Of a stretch of 64,000 bases of DNA, positions 11,601 to 25,000 are shown piece after piece. Location: NCBI RefSeq assembly GCF_003286085.1, contig NW_020825355.1:744001-808000 (forward strand), given 5' to 3'. This DNA comes from Drosophila persimilis. Its lineage: Eukaryota > Arthropoda > Insecta > Diptera > Drosophilidae. How positions within the stretch are numbered: the stretch's first letter is position 1; every line of letters begins with the position of its first letter. The translations under genes and the position numbers were made by a program. Below the pieces are notes generated by a model that worked only from the letters and a program-made list of their open reading frames with translations, was not told where the DNA came from and made no database searches.

Positions 11601-14600
11601 CTATATCTCTGCAATACGGCAGCCGATCTGGGAGCGGCACGTCTCTCCGTGATCGGGAGAGTCCTGCCAACCGATTGACACCAGAAAAAGGGACATTCAC
11701 TTTTTCACGATTTTTGCAAAAAATCATGATGGTTACATCATTAAATTTGCCAAAAATCGGCCTCATTTTCGTAGTCGAGACTTTGATGCCGTTCGACAGT
11801 CTGGATCCTCGCGATCCTGGGAAAGTAGGTCCTTCCCCGATCGGGCCCTATTTGTATGAGATATAGCCTTCCGAAGATTGACATATCGTGAAAATACTGG
11901 TTTCTTCTGCACGCTATATCTCTGCAATACGGCAGCCGATCTGGGAGCGGCACGTCTCTCCGTGATCGGGAGAGTCCTGCCAACCGATTGACACCAGAAA
12001 AAGGGACATCCACTTTTTCACGATTTTCGCAAAAAATCATGATGGTTACATCATTAAATTTGCCAAAAATCGGCCTCATTTTCGTAGTCGAGACTTTGAT
12101 GCCGTTCGACAGTCTGGATCCTCGCGATCCTGGGAATGTAGGTCCTTCACCGATCGGGCCCTATTTGTATCAGATATAGCCTTCCGAAGATTGACATATC
12201 AAGAAAATACTGGTTTCTTCTGCACGCTATATCTCTGCAATACGGCAGCCGATCTGGGAGCGGCACGTCTCTCCGTGATCGGGAGAGTCCTGCCAACCGA
12301 TTGACACCAGAAAAAGGGACATCCACTTTTTCACGATTTTCGCAAAAAATCATGATGGTTACATCATTAAATTTGCCAAAAATCGGCCTCATTTTCGTAG
12401 TCGAGACTTTGATGCCGTTCGACAGTCTGGATCCTCGCGATCCTGGGAAAGTAGGTCCTTCACCGATCGGGCCCTATTTGTATGAGATATAGCCTTCCGA
12501 AGATTGACATATCGTGAAAATACTGGTTTCTTCTGCACGCTATATCTCTGCAATACGGCAGCCGATCTGGGAGCGGCACGTCTCTCCGTGATCGGGAGAG
12601 TCCTGCCAACCGATTGACACCAGAAAAAGGGACATCCACTTTTTCACGATTTTCGCAAAAAATCATGATGGTTACATCATTAAATTTGCCAAAAATCGGC
12701 CTCATTTTCGTAGTCGAGACTTTGATGCCGTTCGACAGTCTGGATCCTCGCGATCCTGGGAATGTAGGTCCTTCACCGATCGGGCCCTATTTGTATCAGA
12801 TATAGCCTTCCGAAGATTGACATATCAAGAAAATACTGGTTTCTTCTGCACGCTATATCTCTGCAATACGGCAGCCGATCTGGGAGCGGCACGTCTCTCC
12901 GTGATCGGGAGAGTCCTGCCAACCGATTGACACCAGAAAAAGGGACATCCACTTTTTCACGATTTTCGCAAAAAATCATGATGGTTACATCATTAAATTT
13001 GCCAAAAATCGGCCTCATTTTCGTAGTCGAGACTTTGATGCCGTTCGACAGTCTGGATCCTCGCGATCCTGGGAAAGTAGGTCCTTCACCGATCGGGCCC
13101 TATTTGTATGAGATATAGCCTTCCGAAGATTGACATATCGTGAAAATACTGGTTTCTTCTGCACGCTATATCTCTGCAATACGGCAGCCGATCTGGGAGC
13201 GGCACGTCTCTCCGTGATCGGGAGAGTCCTGCCAACCGATTGACACCAGAAAAAGGGACATCCACTTTTTCACGATTTTCGCAAAAAATCATGATGGTTA
13301 CATCATTAAATTTGCCAAAAATCGGCCTCATTTTCGTAGTCGAGACTTTGATGCCGTTCGACAGTCTGGATCCTCGCGATCCTGGGAATGTAGGTCCTTC
13401 ACCGATCGGGCCCTATTTGTATCAGATATAGCCTTCCGAAGATTGACATATCAAGAAAATACTGGTTTCTTCTGCACGCTATATCTCTGCAATACGGCAG
13501 CCGATCTGGGAGCGGCACGTCTCTCCGTGATCGGGAGAGTCCTGCCAACCGATTGACACCAGAAAAAGGGACATTCACTTTTTCACGATTTTCGCAAAAA
13601 ATCATGATGGTTACATCATTAAATTTGCCAAAAATCGGCCTCATTTTCGTTGTCGAGACTTTGATGCCGTTCGACAGTCTGGATCCTCGCGATCCTGGGA
13701 ATGTAGGTCCTTCACCGATCGGGCCCTATTTGTATGAGATATAGCCTTCCGAAGATTGACATATCAAGAAAATACTGGTTTCTTCTGCACGCTATATCTC
13801 TGCAATACGGCAGCCGATCTGGGAGCGGCACGTCTCTCCGTGATCGGGAGAGTCCTGCCAACCGATTGACACCAGAAAAAGGGACATTCACTTTTTCACG
13901 ATTTTTGCAAAAAATCATGATGGTTACATCATTAAATTTGCCAAAAATCGGCCTCATTTTCGTTGTCGAGACTTTGATGCCGTTCGACAGTCTGGATCCT
14001 CGCGATCCTGGGAATGTAGGTCCTTCACCGATCGGGCCCTATTTGTATCAGATATAGCCTTCCGAAGATTGACATATCAAGAAAATACTGGTTTCTTCTG
14101 CACGCTATATCTCTGCAATACGGCAGCCGATCTGGGAGCGGCACGTCTCTCCGTGATCGGGAGAGTCCTGCCAACCGATTGACACCAGAAAAAGGGACAT
14201 TCACTTTTTCACGATTTTCGCAAAAAATCATGATGGTTACATCATTAAATTTGCCAAAAATCGGCCTCATTTTCGTTGTCGAGACTTTGATGCCGTTCGA
14301 CAGTCTGGATCCTCGCGATCCTGGGAAAGTAGGTCCTTCACCGATCGGGCCCTATTTGTATGAGATATAGCCTTCCGAAGATTGACATATCGTGAAAATA
14401 CTGGTTTCTTCTGCACGCTATATCTCTGCAATACGGCAGCCGATCTGGGAGCGGCACGTCTCTCCGTGATCGGGAGAGTCCTGCCAACCGATTGACACCA
14501 GAAAAAGGGACATCCACTTTTTCACGATTTTCGCAAAAAATCATGATGGTTACATCATTAAATTTGCCAAAAATCGGCCTCATTTTCGTAGTCGAGACTT

Positions 14601-16688
14601 TGATGCCGTTCGACAGTCTGGATCCTCGCGATCCTGGGAATGTAGGTCCTTCACCGATCGGGCCCTATTTGTATCAGATATAGCCTTCCGAAGATTGACA
14701 TATCAAGAAAATACTGGTTTCTTCTGCACGCTATATCTCTGCAATACGGCAGCCGATCTGGGAGCGGCACGTCTCTCCGTGATCGGGAGAGTCCTGCCAA
14801 CCGATTGACACCAGAAAAAGGGACATTCACTTTTTCACGATTTTCGCAAAAAATCATGATGGTTACATCATTAAATTTGCCAAAAATCGGCCTCATTTTC
14901 GTTGTCGAGACTTTGATGCCGTTCGACAGTCTGGATCCTCGCGATCCTGGGAATGTAGGTCCTTCACCGATCGGGCCCTATTTGTATGAGATATAGCCTT
15001 CCGAAGATTGACATATCAAGAAAATACTGGTTTCTTCTGCACGCTATATCTCTGCAATACGGCAGCCGATCTGGGAGCGGCACGTCTCTCCGTGATCGGG
15101 AGAGTCCTGCCAACCGATTGACACCAGAAAAAGGGACATTCACTTTTTCACGATTTTTGCAAAAAATCATGATGGTTACATCATTAAATTTGCCAAAAAT
15201 CGGCCTCATTTTCGTTGTCGAGACTTTGATGCCGTTCGACAGTCTGGATCCTCGCGATCCTGGGAATGTAGGTCCTTCACCGATCGGGCCCTATTTGTAT
15301 CAGATATAGCCTTCCGAAGATTGACATATCAAGAAAATACTGGTTTCTTCTGCACGCTATATCTCTGCAATACGGCAGCCGATCTGGGAGCGGCACGTCT
15401 CTCCGTGATCGGGAGAGTCCTGCCAACCGATTGACACCAGAAAAAGGGACATTCACTTTTTCACGATTTTTGCAAAAAATCATGATGGTTACATCATTAA
15501 ATTTGCCAAAAATCGGCCTCATTTTCGTAGTCGAGACTTTGATGCCGTTCGACAGTCTGGATCCTCGCGATCCTGGGAAAGTAGGTCCTTCACCGATCGG
15601 GCCCTATTTGTATGAGATATAGCCTTCCAAAGATTGACATATCATGAAAATACTGGTTTCTTCTGCACGCTATATCTCTGCTAAACGGCAGCCGATCTGG
15701 GAGCGGCACGTCTCTCCGTGATCGGGAGAGTCCTGCCAATCGACTGCCATCAGAAAAAGGGACATCCACTTTTTCACGATTTTCGCAAAAAATCATGATG
15801 GTTACATCATTAAATTTTCCAAAAATCGGCCTCATTTTCGTAGTCGAGACTTTGATGCCGTTCGACAGTCTGGATCCTCGCGATCCTGGGAAAGTAGGTC
15901 CTTCACCGATCGGGCCCTATTTGTATGAGATATAGCCTTCCGAAGATTGACATATCATGAAAATACTGGTTTCTTCTGCACGCTATATCTCTGCAATACG
16001 GCAGCCGATCTGGGAGCGGCACGTCTCTCCGTGATCGGGAGAGTCCTGCCAACCGATTGACACCAGAAAAAGGGACATCCACTTTTTCACGATTTTCGCA
16101 AAAAATCATGATGGTTACATCATTAAATTTTCCAAAAATCGGCCTCATTTTCGTAGTCGAGACTTTGCTGCCGTTCGACAGTCTGGATCCTCGCGATCCT
16201 GGGAAAGTAGGTCCTTCACCGATCGGGCCCTATTTGTATGAGATATAGCCTTCCGAAGATTGACATATCATGAAAATACTGGTTTCTTCTGCACGCTATA
16301 TCTCTGCAATACGGCAGCCGATCTGGGAGCGGCACGTCTCTCCGTGATCGGGAGAGTCCTGCCAACCGATTGACACCAGAAAAAGGGACATCCACTTTTT
16401 CACGATTTTCGCAAAAAATCATGATGGTTACATCATTAAATTTGCCAAAAATCGGCCTCATTTTCGTAGTCGAGACTTTGATGCCGTTCGACAGTCTGGA
16501 TCCTCGCGATCCTGGGAAAGTAGGTCCTTCGCCGATCGGGCCCTATTTGTATGAGATATAGCCTTCCGAAGACTGACATATCATGAAAATACTGGTTTCT
16601 TCTGCACGCTATATCTCTGCAATACGGCAGCCGATCTGGGAGCGGCACGTCTCTCCGTGATCGGGAGAGTCCTGCCAATCGACTGCCA
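8609..16688 (+). repeat. Left arm: tandem array of a 313-bp satellite (about 26 units)
   Basis: A 313-bp unit repeats head-to-tail with near-perfect spacing (for example the word ATTGACACCAGAAAAAGGG recurs every 313 bp from about 9172 to 16371). The second unit is 2 bp short. Units differ at a few positions: GTGAAAATACTGG versus AAGAAAATACTGG, TTCGTAGTCG versus TTCGTTGTCG, and CATCCAC versus CATTCAC. Dimers (626 bp; 12147, 12773, 13399) and a four-unit block (1252 bp; 13399 and 14651) show amplification of multi-unit blocks. The outermost unit (8640-8950) is a different subtype, carrying GATTCGGATTTGCGTATC in place of the ATTGACATATC segment; all later left-arm units are the other subtype. 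Frames of 63 and 81 residues stay open on both strands, but 313 is not a multiple of three, so I do not call genes. Confidence 0.97.
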
Positions 16689-17861
16689 GCCGGCACATCT
16701 ATATACTGTATGGTTAGTGGTTAAACCACTGAAAACAATGCTAATAATAAAATTAATAATTACTCTTTTATGTCCATTTGATCCTTCATCTGTATTCATC
16801 TTATTTCATCTTCTTAAGCTATTATTTATTCGGTTACATTATTTAACTCTTCCTTTCGTTTGGCAGGTCACCCCCTCCCGCGGACACCGTTATGCCGACC
16901 ATCGCCTATCAGGGGCTTTCCCCTTCTGGTCTTCCGGTTCATATGAGCGAGTGTGCGCTCGATGACGGCTGTCCACTCCAGGCGCCTGCCCAGCAGACAT
17001 CGCGAACTCCCCGCCGACTCCAGCACAAGGGGCCACGATGACAGAATCGTATCCCAGCAGGACAGAAGCGCACCCCTTGCTATATCCGAAACTAGCAAGC
17101 CATCGTCATCCTTCGACCCGACCACCGACCGCAAGGACTTTGACTATGTCAACCAAGGGACTACGCGCGCTAATAGACTCTAGATGTAGCTCGTAGTTGT
17201 TAGGTTTAAGGATATACACGTCCATTTATTTAGATAGTAGATACAAATGCTTAAACTTGTAAATTTATTAATACTAAGCTAAGCTTTGATGAATAAAACT
17301 ATTGAAAAATCATCCTTGCTGTATCCTTTATGGGGGAAACTATCCCGACTGCAAAAAGGTGTGGCACGACCAGATAGGTTGACAAAACAAAATAGTTTTG
17401 TTTGGGGAAAATGTTCTTGATCCTTGATAAGGACTCCATCAAATCAGGGACCTTTTTTTGATCACAGGAAGCCGTCGCACGTCTAGCTCGGCCCACAAAT
17501 AGCCGAGAAAACTAAATATGTATAGTTGGGGTTGTTGGAGTCCTTACCGAAGGACCAAGGAGATTTTTCTGATCACAGCGGGCCATGGCACGCCCCGATC
17601 GGGCCTTTAATAAGGGAGAAAACAAGATATACATGTCTGGAGAAAATATCCCTTATCCTTGGTCCTTGTTATGGACTGCCTTAGATGAAGGATGTTTTTC
17701 CGAGCACAGGAAGCCATCGCACGTCCCGATTGGACCAGAAATGGAGGACAGATTTGAAATTCTCCTTTTTCTCCATTTTAGCGGCCAAAGAAAATATGAA
17801 AAAACGTAAAAACCAAATTAAAAGGAATTTTAAAAAACCAGCGACCTTCTGATGATTTCTG
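16689..17861 (+). repeat. Palindrome core, left half
   Basis: This segment is the mirror of 17862-19035 (mirrored positions sum to 35723-35724). The outer 0.6-0.9 kb of the two halves look almost identical; the inner part is more diverged. It starts at a sharp junction inside the repeat unit (AATCGACTGCCAGCCGGCAC), followed by the small palindrome AGTGGTTAAACCACT. A possible splice acceptor (CTTTCGTTTGGCAG, about 16853-16866), an open frame (16953-17183) and an AATAAA (about 17291) resemble a gene 3' end, but I recognise no protein domain. From about 17345 inward there are four degenerate direct repeats of 110-130 bp, anchored on GCACG words near 17367, 17477, 17588 and 17718. Confidence 0.85.
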
Positions 17862-19035
17862 TTCGCCTGGTATTCCAGATCAAAATTTTAAATTTTGTCC
17901 ATTTGGGCGGTCGCAGATTGAGGGTTGTTGTTGTACAACAACCAAAATTTGACAACAACAACTTTTGTTGTTTTCTCCCTAATTTGTGGCCCGATCGGGG
18001 CGTGCGATGTCTTCCTGTGTTTGGAATAGCTTCCTTGATCGAATGCATTCCTTGTCAAGGACCAAGGATCAAGGATATTTTCTCCTGACATATATATATT
18101 GTTTTCTCCCTAATTTATGGCCCGATCGGGCGTGCCATGGCCCGCAGTGATCAGAAAACTTTCCTTGATCCTTCGGTAAGGACTACAACAACCCCAACTA
18201 TACATATTTAGTTTTCTCGGCTATTTGTGGGCCGAGCTAGACGTGCGACGCCTTCCTGTGATCAAAAAAAGGTCCCTGATTTGATGGAGTCCTTATCAAG
18301 GATCAAGGACATTTTCCCCAAACAAAACTATTTTGTTTTGTCAACCTATCTGGGCGTGCCACACCTTTTTGCAGTCGGGATAGTTTCCCCCATAAAGGAT
18401 ACAGCAAGGATGATTTTTCAATAGTTTTATTCATCAAAGCTTAGCTTAGTATAAATAAATTTACAAGTTTAAGCATTTGTATCTACTATCTAAATAAATG
18501 GACGTGTATATCCTTAAACCTAACAACTACGAGCTACATCTAGAGTCTATTAGCGCGCGTAGTCCCTTGGTTGACATAGTCAAAGTCCTTGCGGTCGGTG
18601 GTCGGGTCGAAGGATGACGATGGCTTGCTAGTTTCGGATATTGCAAGGGGTGCGCTTCTGTCCTGCTGGGATACGATTCTGTCATCGTGGCCCCTTGTGC
18701 TGGAGCCGGCGGGGAGTTCGCGATGTCTGCTGGGCAGGCGCCTGGAGTGGACAGCCGTCATCGAGCGCACACTCGCTCATATGAACCGGAAGACCAGAAG
18801 GGGAAAGCCCCTGATAGGCGATGGTCGGCATAACGGTGTCCGCGGGAGGAGGTGACCTGCCAAACGAAAGGAAGAGCTAAATAATGTAACCGAATAAATA
18901 ATAGCTTAAGAAGATGAAATAAGATGAATACAGATGAAGAATCAAATGGACATAAAAGAGTAATTATTAATTTTATTATTAGCATTGTTTTCAGTGGTTT
19001 AACCACTAATCATACAGTATATAGATGTGCCGGCT
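17862..19035 (-). repeat. Palindrome core, right half
   Basis: Inverted copy of 16689-17861. It has the same sub-parts in reverse: degenerate 110-130 bp repeats to about 18360, the reversed AATAAA and open frame (18540-18770 on the minus strand), the AGTGGTTTAACCACT palindrome, and the same junction into the satellite unit (about 19035). The halves match well from 16689/19035 in to about 17740/17985. The central 240 bp looks unpaired and holds a perfect 16-bp palindrome, GTTGTTGTACAACAAC, at 17927-17942. Confidence 0.85.
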
Positions 19036-22000
19036 GGCAGTCGATTGGCAGGACTTCTCGATCACGGAGAGACGTGCCGCTCCCAGATCGGCTGCCGTAT
19101 TGCAGAGATATAGCGTGCAGAAGAAACCAGTATTTTCTTGATATGTCGTCAATCTTCGGAAGGCTATATCTCATACAAATAGGGCCCGATCGGTGAAGGA
19201 CCTACTTTCCCAGGATCGCGAGGATCCAGACTGTCGAACGGCATCAAAGTCTTGACTACGAAAATGAGGCCGATTTTTGGCAAATTTAATGATGTAACCA
19301 TCATGATTTTTTGCGAAAATCGTGAAAAAGTGGATGTCCCTTTTTCTGGTGTCAATCGGTTGGCAGGACTCTCCCGATCACGGAGAGACGTGCCGCTCCC
19401 AGATCGGCTGCCGTATTGCAGAGATATAAGAAAAAAGCATCCTCTAAATGATACGCAAATCCGAATCTTCGCAAGGCTATATCTCAGGCAAATAGGGACA
19501 GTACGGTGAGGGACATACTCTCCCAGGATCGCGAGGATCCAGACTGTCGAACGGCATCAAACTGTCGACTCCGAAAATGAAATGGATGTCCCTTTTTCTG
19601 GTGTCAATCGGTTGGCAGGACTCTCCCGATCACGAAGAGACGTGCCGCTCCCAGATCGGCTGCCGTATTGCAGAGATATAGCGTGCAGAAGAAACCAGTA
19701 TTTTCTTGATATGTCGTCAATCTTCGGAAGGCTATATCTCATACAAATAGGGCCCGATCGGTGAAGGACCTACTCTCCCAGGATCGTGAGGATCCAGACT
19801 GTCGAACGGCATCAAAGTCTCGACTACGAAAATGAGGCCGATTTTTGGCAAATTTAATGATGTAACCATCATGATTTTTTGCGAAAATCGTGAAAAAATG
19901 TATGTCCCTTTTTCTGGTGTCAATCGGTTGGCAGGACTCTCCCGATCACGGAGAGACGTGCCGCTCCCAGATCGGCTGCCGTATTGCAGAGATATAAGAA
20001 AAAAACATCCTCTAAATGATACGCAAATCCGAATCTTCGCAAGGCTATATATCAGACAAATAGGGCCCGATCGGTGAAGGAACTACTTTCCAAGGATCGC
20101 GAGGATCCAGACTGTCGAACGGCATCAAAATCTCGACTACGAAAATGAGGCCGATTTTTGGCAAATTTAATGATGTAACCATCATGATTTTTTGCGAAAA
20201 TCGTGAAAAAGTGGATGTCCCTTTTTCTGATGGCACTCGATTGGCAGGACTCTCCCGATCACGAAGAGACGTGCCGCTCCCAGATCAACTGCCGTATTGC
20301 AGGGATATAAGAAAAAAACATCCTCTAAATGATACGCAAATCCGAATCTTCGCAAGGCTATATCTCAGGCAAATAGGGACAGTACGGTGAGGGACATACT
20401 CTCCCAGGATCGCGAGGATCCAGACTGTCGAACGGCATCAAAGTCTCGACTACGAAAATGAGGCCGATTTTTGGCAAATTTAATGATGTAACCATCATGA
20501 TTTTTTGCGAAAATCGTGAAAAAGTGGATGTCCCTTTTTCTGGTGTCAATCGGTTGGCAGGACTTCTCGATCACGGAGAGACGTGCCGCTCCCAGATCGG
20601 CTGCCGTATTGCAGAGATATAGCGTGCAGAAGAAACCAGTATTTTCACGATATGTCAATCTTCGGAAGGCTATATCTCATACAAATAGGGCCCGATCGGT
20701 GAAGGACCTACTTTCCCAGGATCGCGAGGATCCAGACTGTCGAACGGCATCAAAGTCTTGACTACGAAAATGAGGCCGATTTTTGGCAAATTTAATGATG
20801 TAACCATCATGATTTTTTGCGAAAATCGTGAAAAAGTGGATGTCCCTTTTTCTGGTGTCAATCGGTTGGCAGGACTCTCCCGATCACGGAGAGACGTGCC
20901 GCTCCCAGATCGGCTGCCGTATTGCAGAGATATAAGAAAAAAACATCCTCTAAATGATACGCAAATCCGAATCTTCGCAAGGCTATATCTCAGGCAAATA
21001 GGGACAGTACGGTGAGGGACATACTCTCCCAGGATCGCGAGGATCCAGACTGTCGAACGGCATCAAAGTCTCGACTACGAAAATGAGGCCGATTTTTGGC
21101 AAATTTAATGATGTAACCATCATGATTTTTTGCGAAAATCGTGAAAAAGTGGATGTCCCTTTTTCTGGTGTCAATCGGTTGGCAGGACTCTCCCGATCAC
21201 GGAGAGACGTGCCGCTCCCAGATCGGCTGCCGTATTGCAGAGATATAAGAAAAAAACATCCTCTAAATGATACGCAAATCCGAATCTTCGCAAGGCTATA
21301 TCTCAGGCAAATAGGGACAGTACGGTGAGGGACATACTCTCCCAGGATCGCGAGGATCCAGACTGTCGAACGGCATCAAAGTCTCGACTACGAAAATGAG
21401 GCCGATTTTTGGCAAATTTAATGATGTAACCATCATGATTTTTTGCGAAAATCGTGAAAAAGTGGATGTCCCTTTTTCTGGTGTCAATCGGTTGGCAGGA
21501 CTCTCCCGATCACGGAGAGACGTGCCGCTCCCAGATCGGCTGCCGTATTGCAGAGATATAAGAAAAAAACATCCTCTAAATGATACGCAAATCCGAATCT
21601 TCGCAAGGCTATATCTCAGGCAAATAGGGACAGTACGGTGAGGGACATACTCTCCCAGGATCGCGAGGATCCAGACTGTCGAACGGCATCAAACTGTCGA
21701 CTCCGAAAATGAAATGGATGTCCCTTTTTCTGGTGTCAATCGGTTGGCAGGACTCTCCCGATCACGAAGAGACGTGCCGCTCCCAGATCGGCTGCCGTAT
21801 TGCAGAGATATAGCGTGCAGAAGAAACCAGTATTTTCTTGATATGTCGTCAATCTTCGGAAGGCTATATCTCATACAAATAGGGCCCGATCGGTGAAGGA
21901 CCTACTCTCCCAGGATCGTGAGGATCCAGACTGTCGAACGGCATCAAAGTCTCGACTACGAAAATGAGGCCGATTTTTGGCAAATTTAATGATGTAACCA

Positions 22001-25000
22001 TCATGATTTTTTGCGAAAATCGTGAAAAAGTGGATGTCCCTTTTTCTGATGGCACTCGATTGGCAGGACTCTCCCGATCACGAAGAGACGTGCCGCTCCC
22101 AGATCGACTGCCGTATTGCAGGGATATACGAAAAAAACATCCTCTAAATGATACGCAAATCCGAATCTTCGCAAGGCTATATCTCAGGCAAATAGGGACA
22201 GTACGGTGAGGGACATACTCTCCCAGGATCGCGAGGATCCAGACTGTCGAACGGCATCAAAGTCTCGACTACGAAAATGAGGCCGATTTTTGGCAAATTT
22301 AATGATGTAACCATCATGATTTTTTGCGAAAATCGTGAAAAAGTGGATGTCCCTTTTTCTGGTGTCAATCGGTTGGCAGGACTTCTCGATCACGGAGAGA
22401 CGTGCCGCTCCCAGATCGGCTGCCGTATTGCAGAGATATAGCGTGCAGAAGAAACCAGTATTTTCACGATATGTCAATCTTCGGAAGGCTATATCTCATA
22501 CAAATAGGGCCCGATCGGTGAAGGACCTACTTTCCCAGGATCGCGAGGATCCAGACTGTCGAACGGCATCAAAGTCTTGACTACGAAAATGAGGCCGATT
22601 TTTGGCAAATTTAATGATGTAACCATCATGATTTTTTGCGAAAATCGTGAAAAAGTGGATGTCCCTTTTTCTGATGGCACTCGATTGGCAGGACTCTCCC
22701 GATCACGGAGAGACGTGCCGCTCCCAGATCGGCTGCCGTATTGCAGAGATATAAGAAAAAAGCATCCTCTAAATGATACGCAAATCCGAATCTTCGCAAG
22801 GCTATATCTCAGGCAAATAGGGACAGTACGGTGAGGGACATACTCTCCCAGGATCGCGAGGATCCAGACTGTCGAACGGCATCAAAGTCTCGACTACGAA
22901 AATGAGGCCGATTTTTGGCAAATTTAATGATGTAACCATCATGATTTTTTGCGAAAATCGTGAAAAAATGTATGTCCCTTTTTCTGGTGTCAATCGGTTG
23001 GCAGGACTCTCCCGATCACGGAGAGACGTGCCGCTCCCAGATCGGCTGCCGTATTGCAGAGATATAGCGTGCAGAAGAAACCAGTATTTTCTTGATATGT
23101 CGTCAATCTTCGGAAGGCTATATCTCATACAAATAGGGCCCGATCGGTGAAGGACCTACTCTCCCAGGATCGTGAGGATCCAGACTGTCGAACGGCATCA
23201 AAGTCTCGACTACGAAAATGAGGCCGATTTTTGGCAAATTTAATGATGTAACCATCATGATTTTTTGCGAAAATCGTGAAAAAGTGGATGTCCCTTTTGC
23301 TGGTGTCAATCGGTTGGCAGGACTCTCCCGATCACGAAGAGACGTGCCGCTCCCAGATCGACTGCCGTATTGCAGGGATATAGCGTGCAGAAGAAACCAG
23401 TATTTTCACGATATGTCAATCTTCGGAAGGCTATATCTCATACAAATAGGGCCCGATCGGTGAAGGACCTACTTTCCCAGGATCGCGAGGATCCAGACTG
23501 TCGAACGGCATCAAAGTCTCGACTACGAAAATGAGGCCGATTTTTGGCAAATTTAATGATGTAACCATCATGATTTTTTGCGAAAATCGTGAAAAAGTGG
23601 ATGTCCCTTTTGCTGGTGTCAATCGGTTGGCAGGACTCTCCCGATCACGGAGAGACGTGCCGCTCCCAGATCGGCTGCCGTATTGCAGAGATATAAGAAA
23701 AAAGCATCCTCTAAATGATACGCAAATCCGAATCTTCGCAAGGCTATATCTCAGGCAAATAGGGACAGTACGGTGAGGGACATACTCTCCCAGGATCGCG
23801 AGGATCCAGACTGTCGAACGGCATCAAAGTCTTGACTACGAAAATGAGGCCGATTTTTGGCAAATTTAATGATGTAACCATCATGATTTTTTGCGAAAAT
23901 CGTGAAAAAGTGGATGTCCCTTTTTCTGGTGGCAATCGGTTGGCAGGACTCTCCCGATCACGGAGAGACGTGCCGCTCCCAGATCGGCTGCCGTATTGCA
24001 GAGATATAAGAAAAAAGCATCCTCTAAATGATACGCAAATCCGAATCTTCGCAAGGCTATATCTCAGGCAAATAGGGACAGTACGGTGAGGGACATACTC
24101 TCCCAGGATCGCGAGGATCCAGACTGTCGAACGGCATCAAACTGTCGACTCCGAAAATGAAATGGATGTCCCTTTTTCTGGTGTCAATCGGTTGGCAGGA
24201 CTCTCCCGATCACGAAGAGACGTGCCGCTCCCAGATCGGCTGCCGTATTGCAGAGATATAGCGTGCAGAAGAAACCAGTATTTTCTTGATATGTCGTCAA
24301 TCTTCGGAAGGCTATATCTCATACAAATAGGGCCCGATCGGTGAAGGACCTACTCTCCCAGGATCGCGAGGATCCAGACTGTCGAACGGCATCAAACTGT
24401 CGATTCCGAAAATGAAATGGATGTCCCTTTTTCTGGTGTCAATCGGTTGGCAGGACTCTCCCGATCACGAAGAGACGTGCCGCTCCCAGATCGGCTGCCG
24501 TATTGCAGAGATATAAGAAAAAAGCATCCTCTAAATGATACGCAAATCCGAATCTTCGCAAGGCTATATCTCAGGCAAATAGGGACAGTACGGTGAGGGA
24601 CATACTCTCCCAGGATCGCGAGGATCCAGACTGTCGAACGGCATCAAAGTCTTGACTACGAAAATGAGGCCGATTTTTGGCAAATTTAATGATGTAACCA
24701 TCATGATTTTTTGCGAAAATCGTGAAAAAGTGGATGTCCCTTTTTCTGATGGCACTCGATTGGCAGGACTCTCCCGATCACGAAGAGACGTGCCGCTCCC
24801 AGATCGACTGCCGTATTGCAGGGATATAGCGTGCAGAAGAAACCAGTATTTTCACGATATGTCAATCTTCGGAAGGCTATATCTCATACAAATAGGGCTC
24901 GATCGGTGAAGGACCTACTTTCCCAGGATCGCGAGGATCCAGACTGTCGAACGGCATCAAAATCTCGACTACGAAAATGAGGCCGATTTTTGGCAAATTT

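Noticed and set aside
16953-17183. Open frame in the core followed by an AATAAA (with the mirror at 18540-18770)
   Set aside because: There is an apparent splice acceptor upstream and a poly(A) word downstream, but no recognised protein domain and only about 76 residues. I left it inside the repeat feature.
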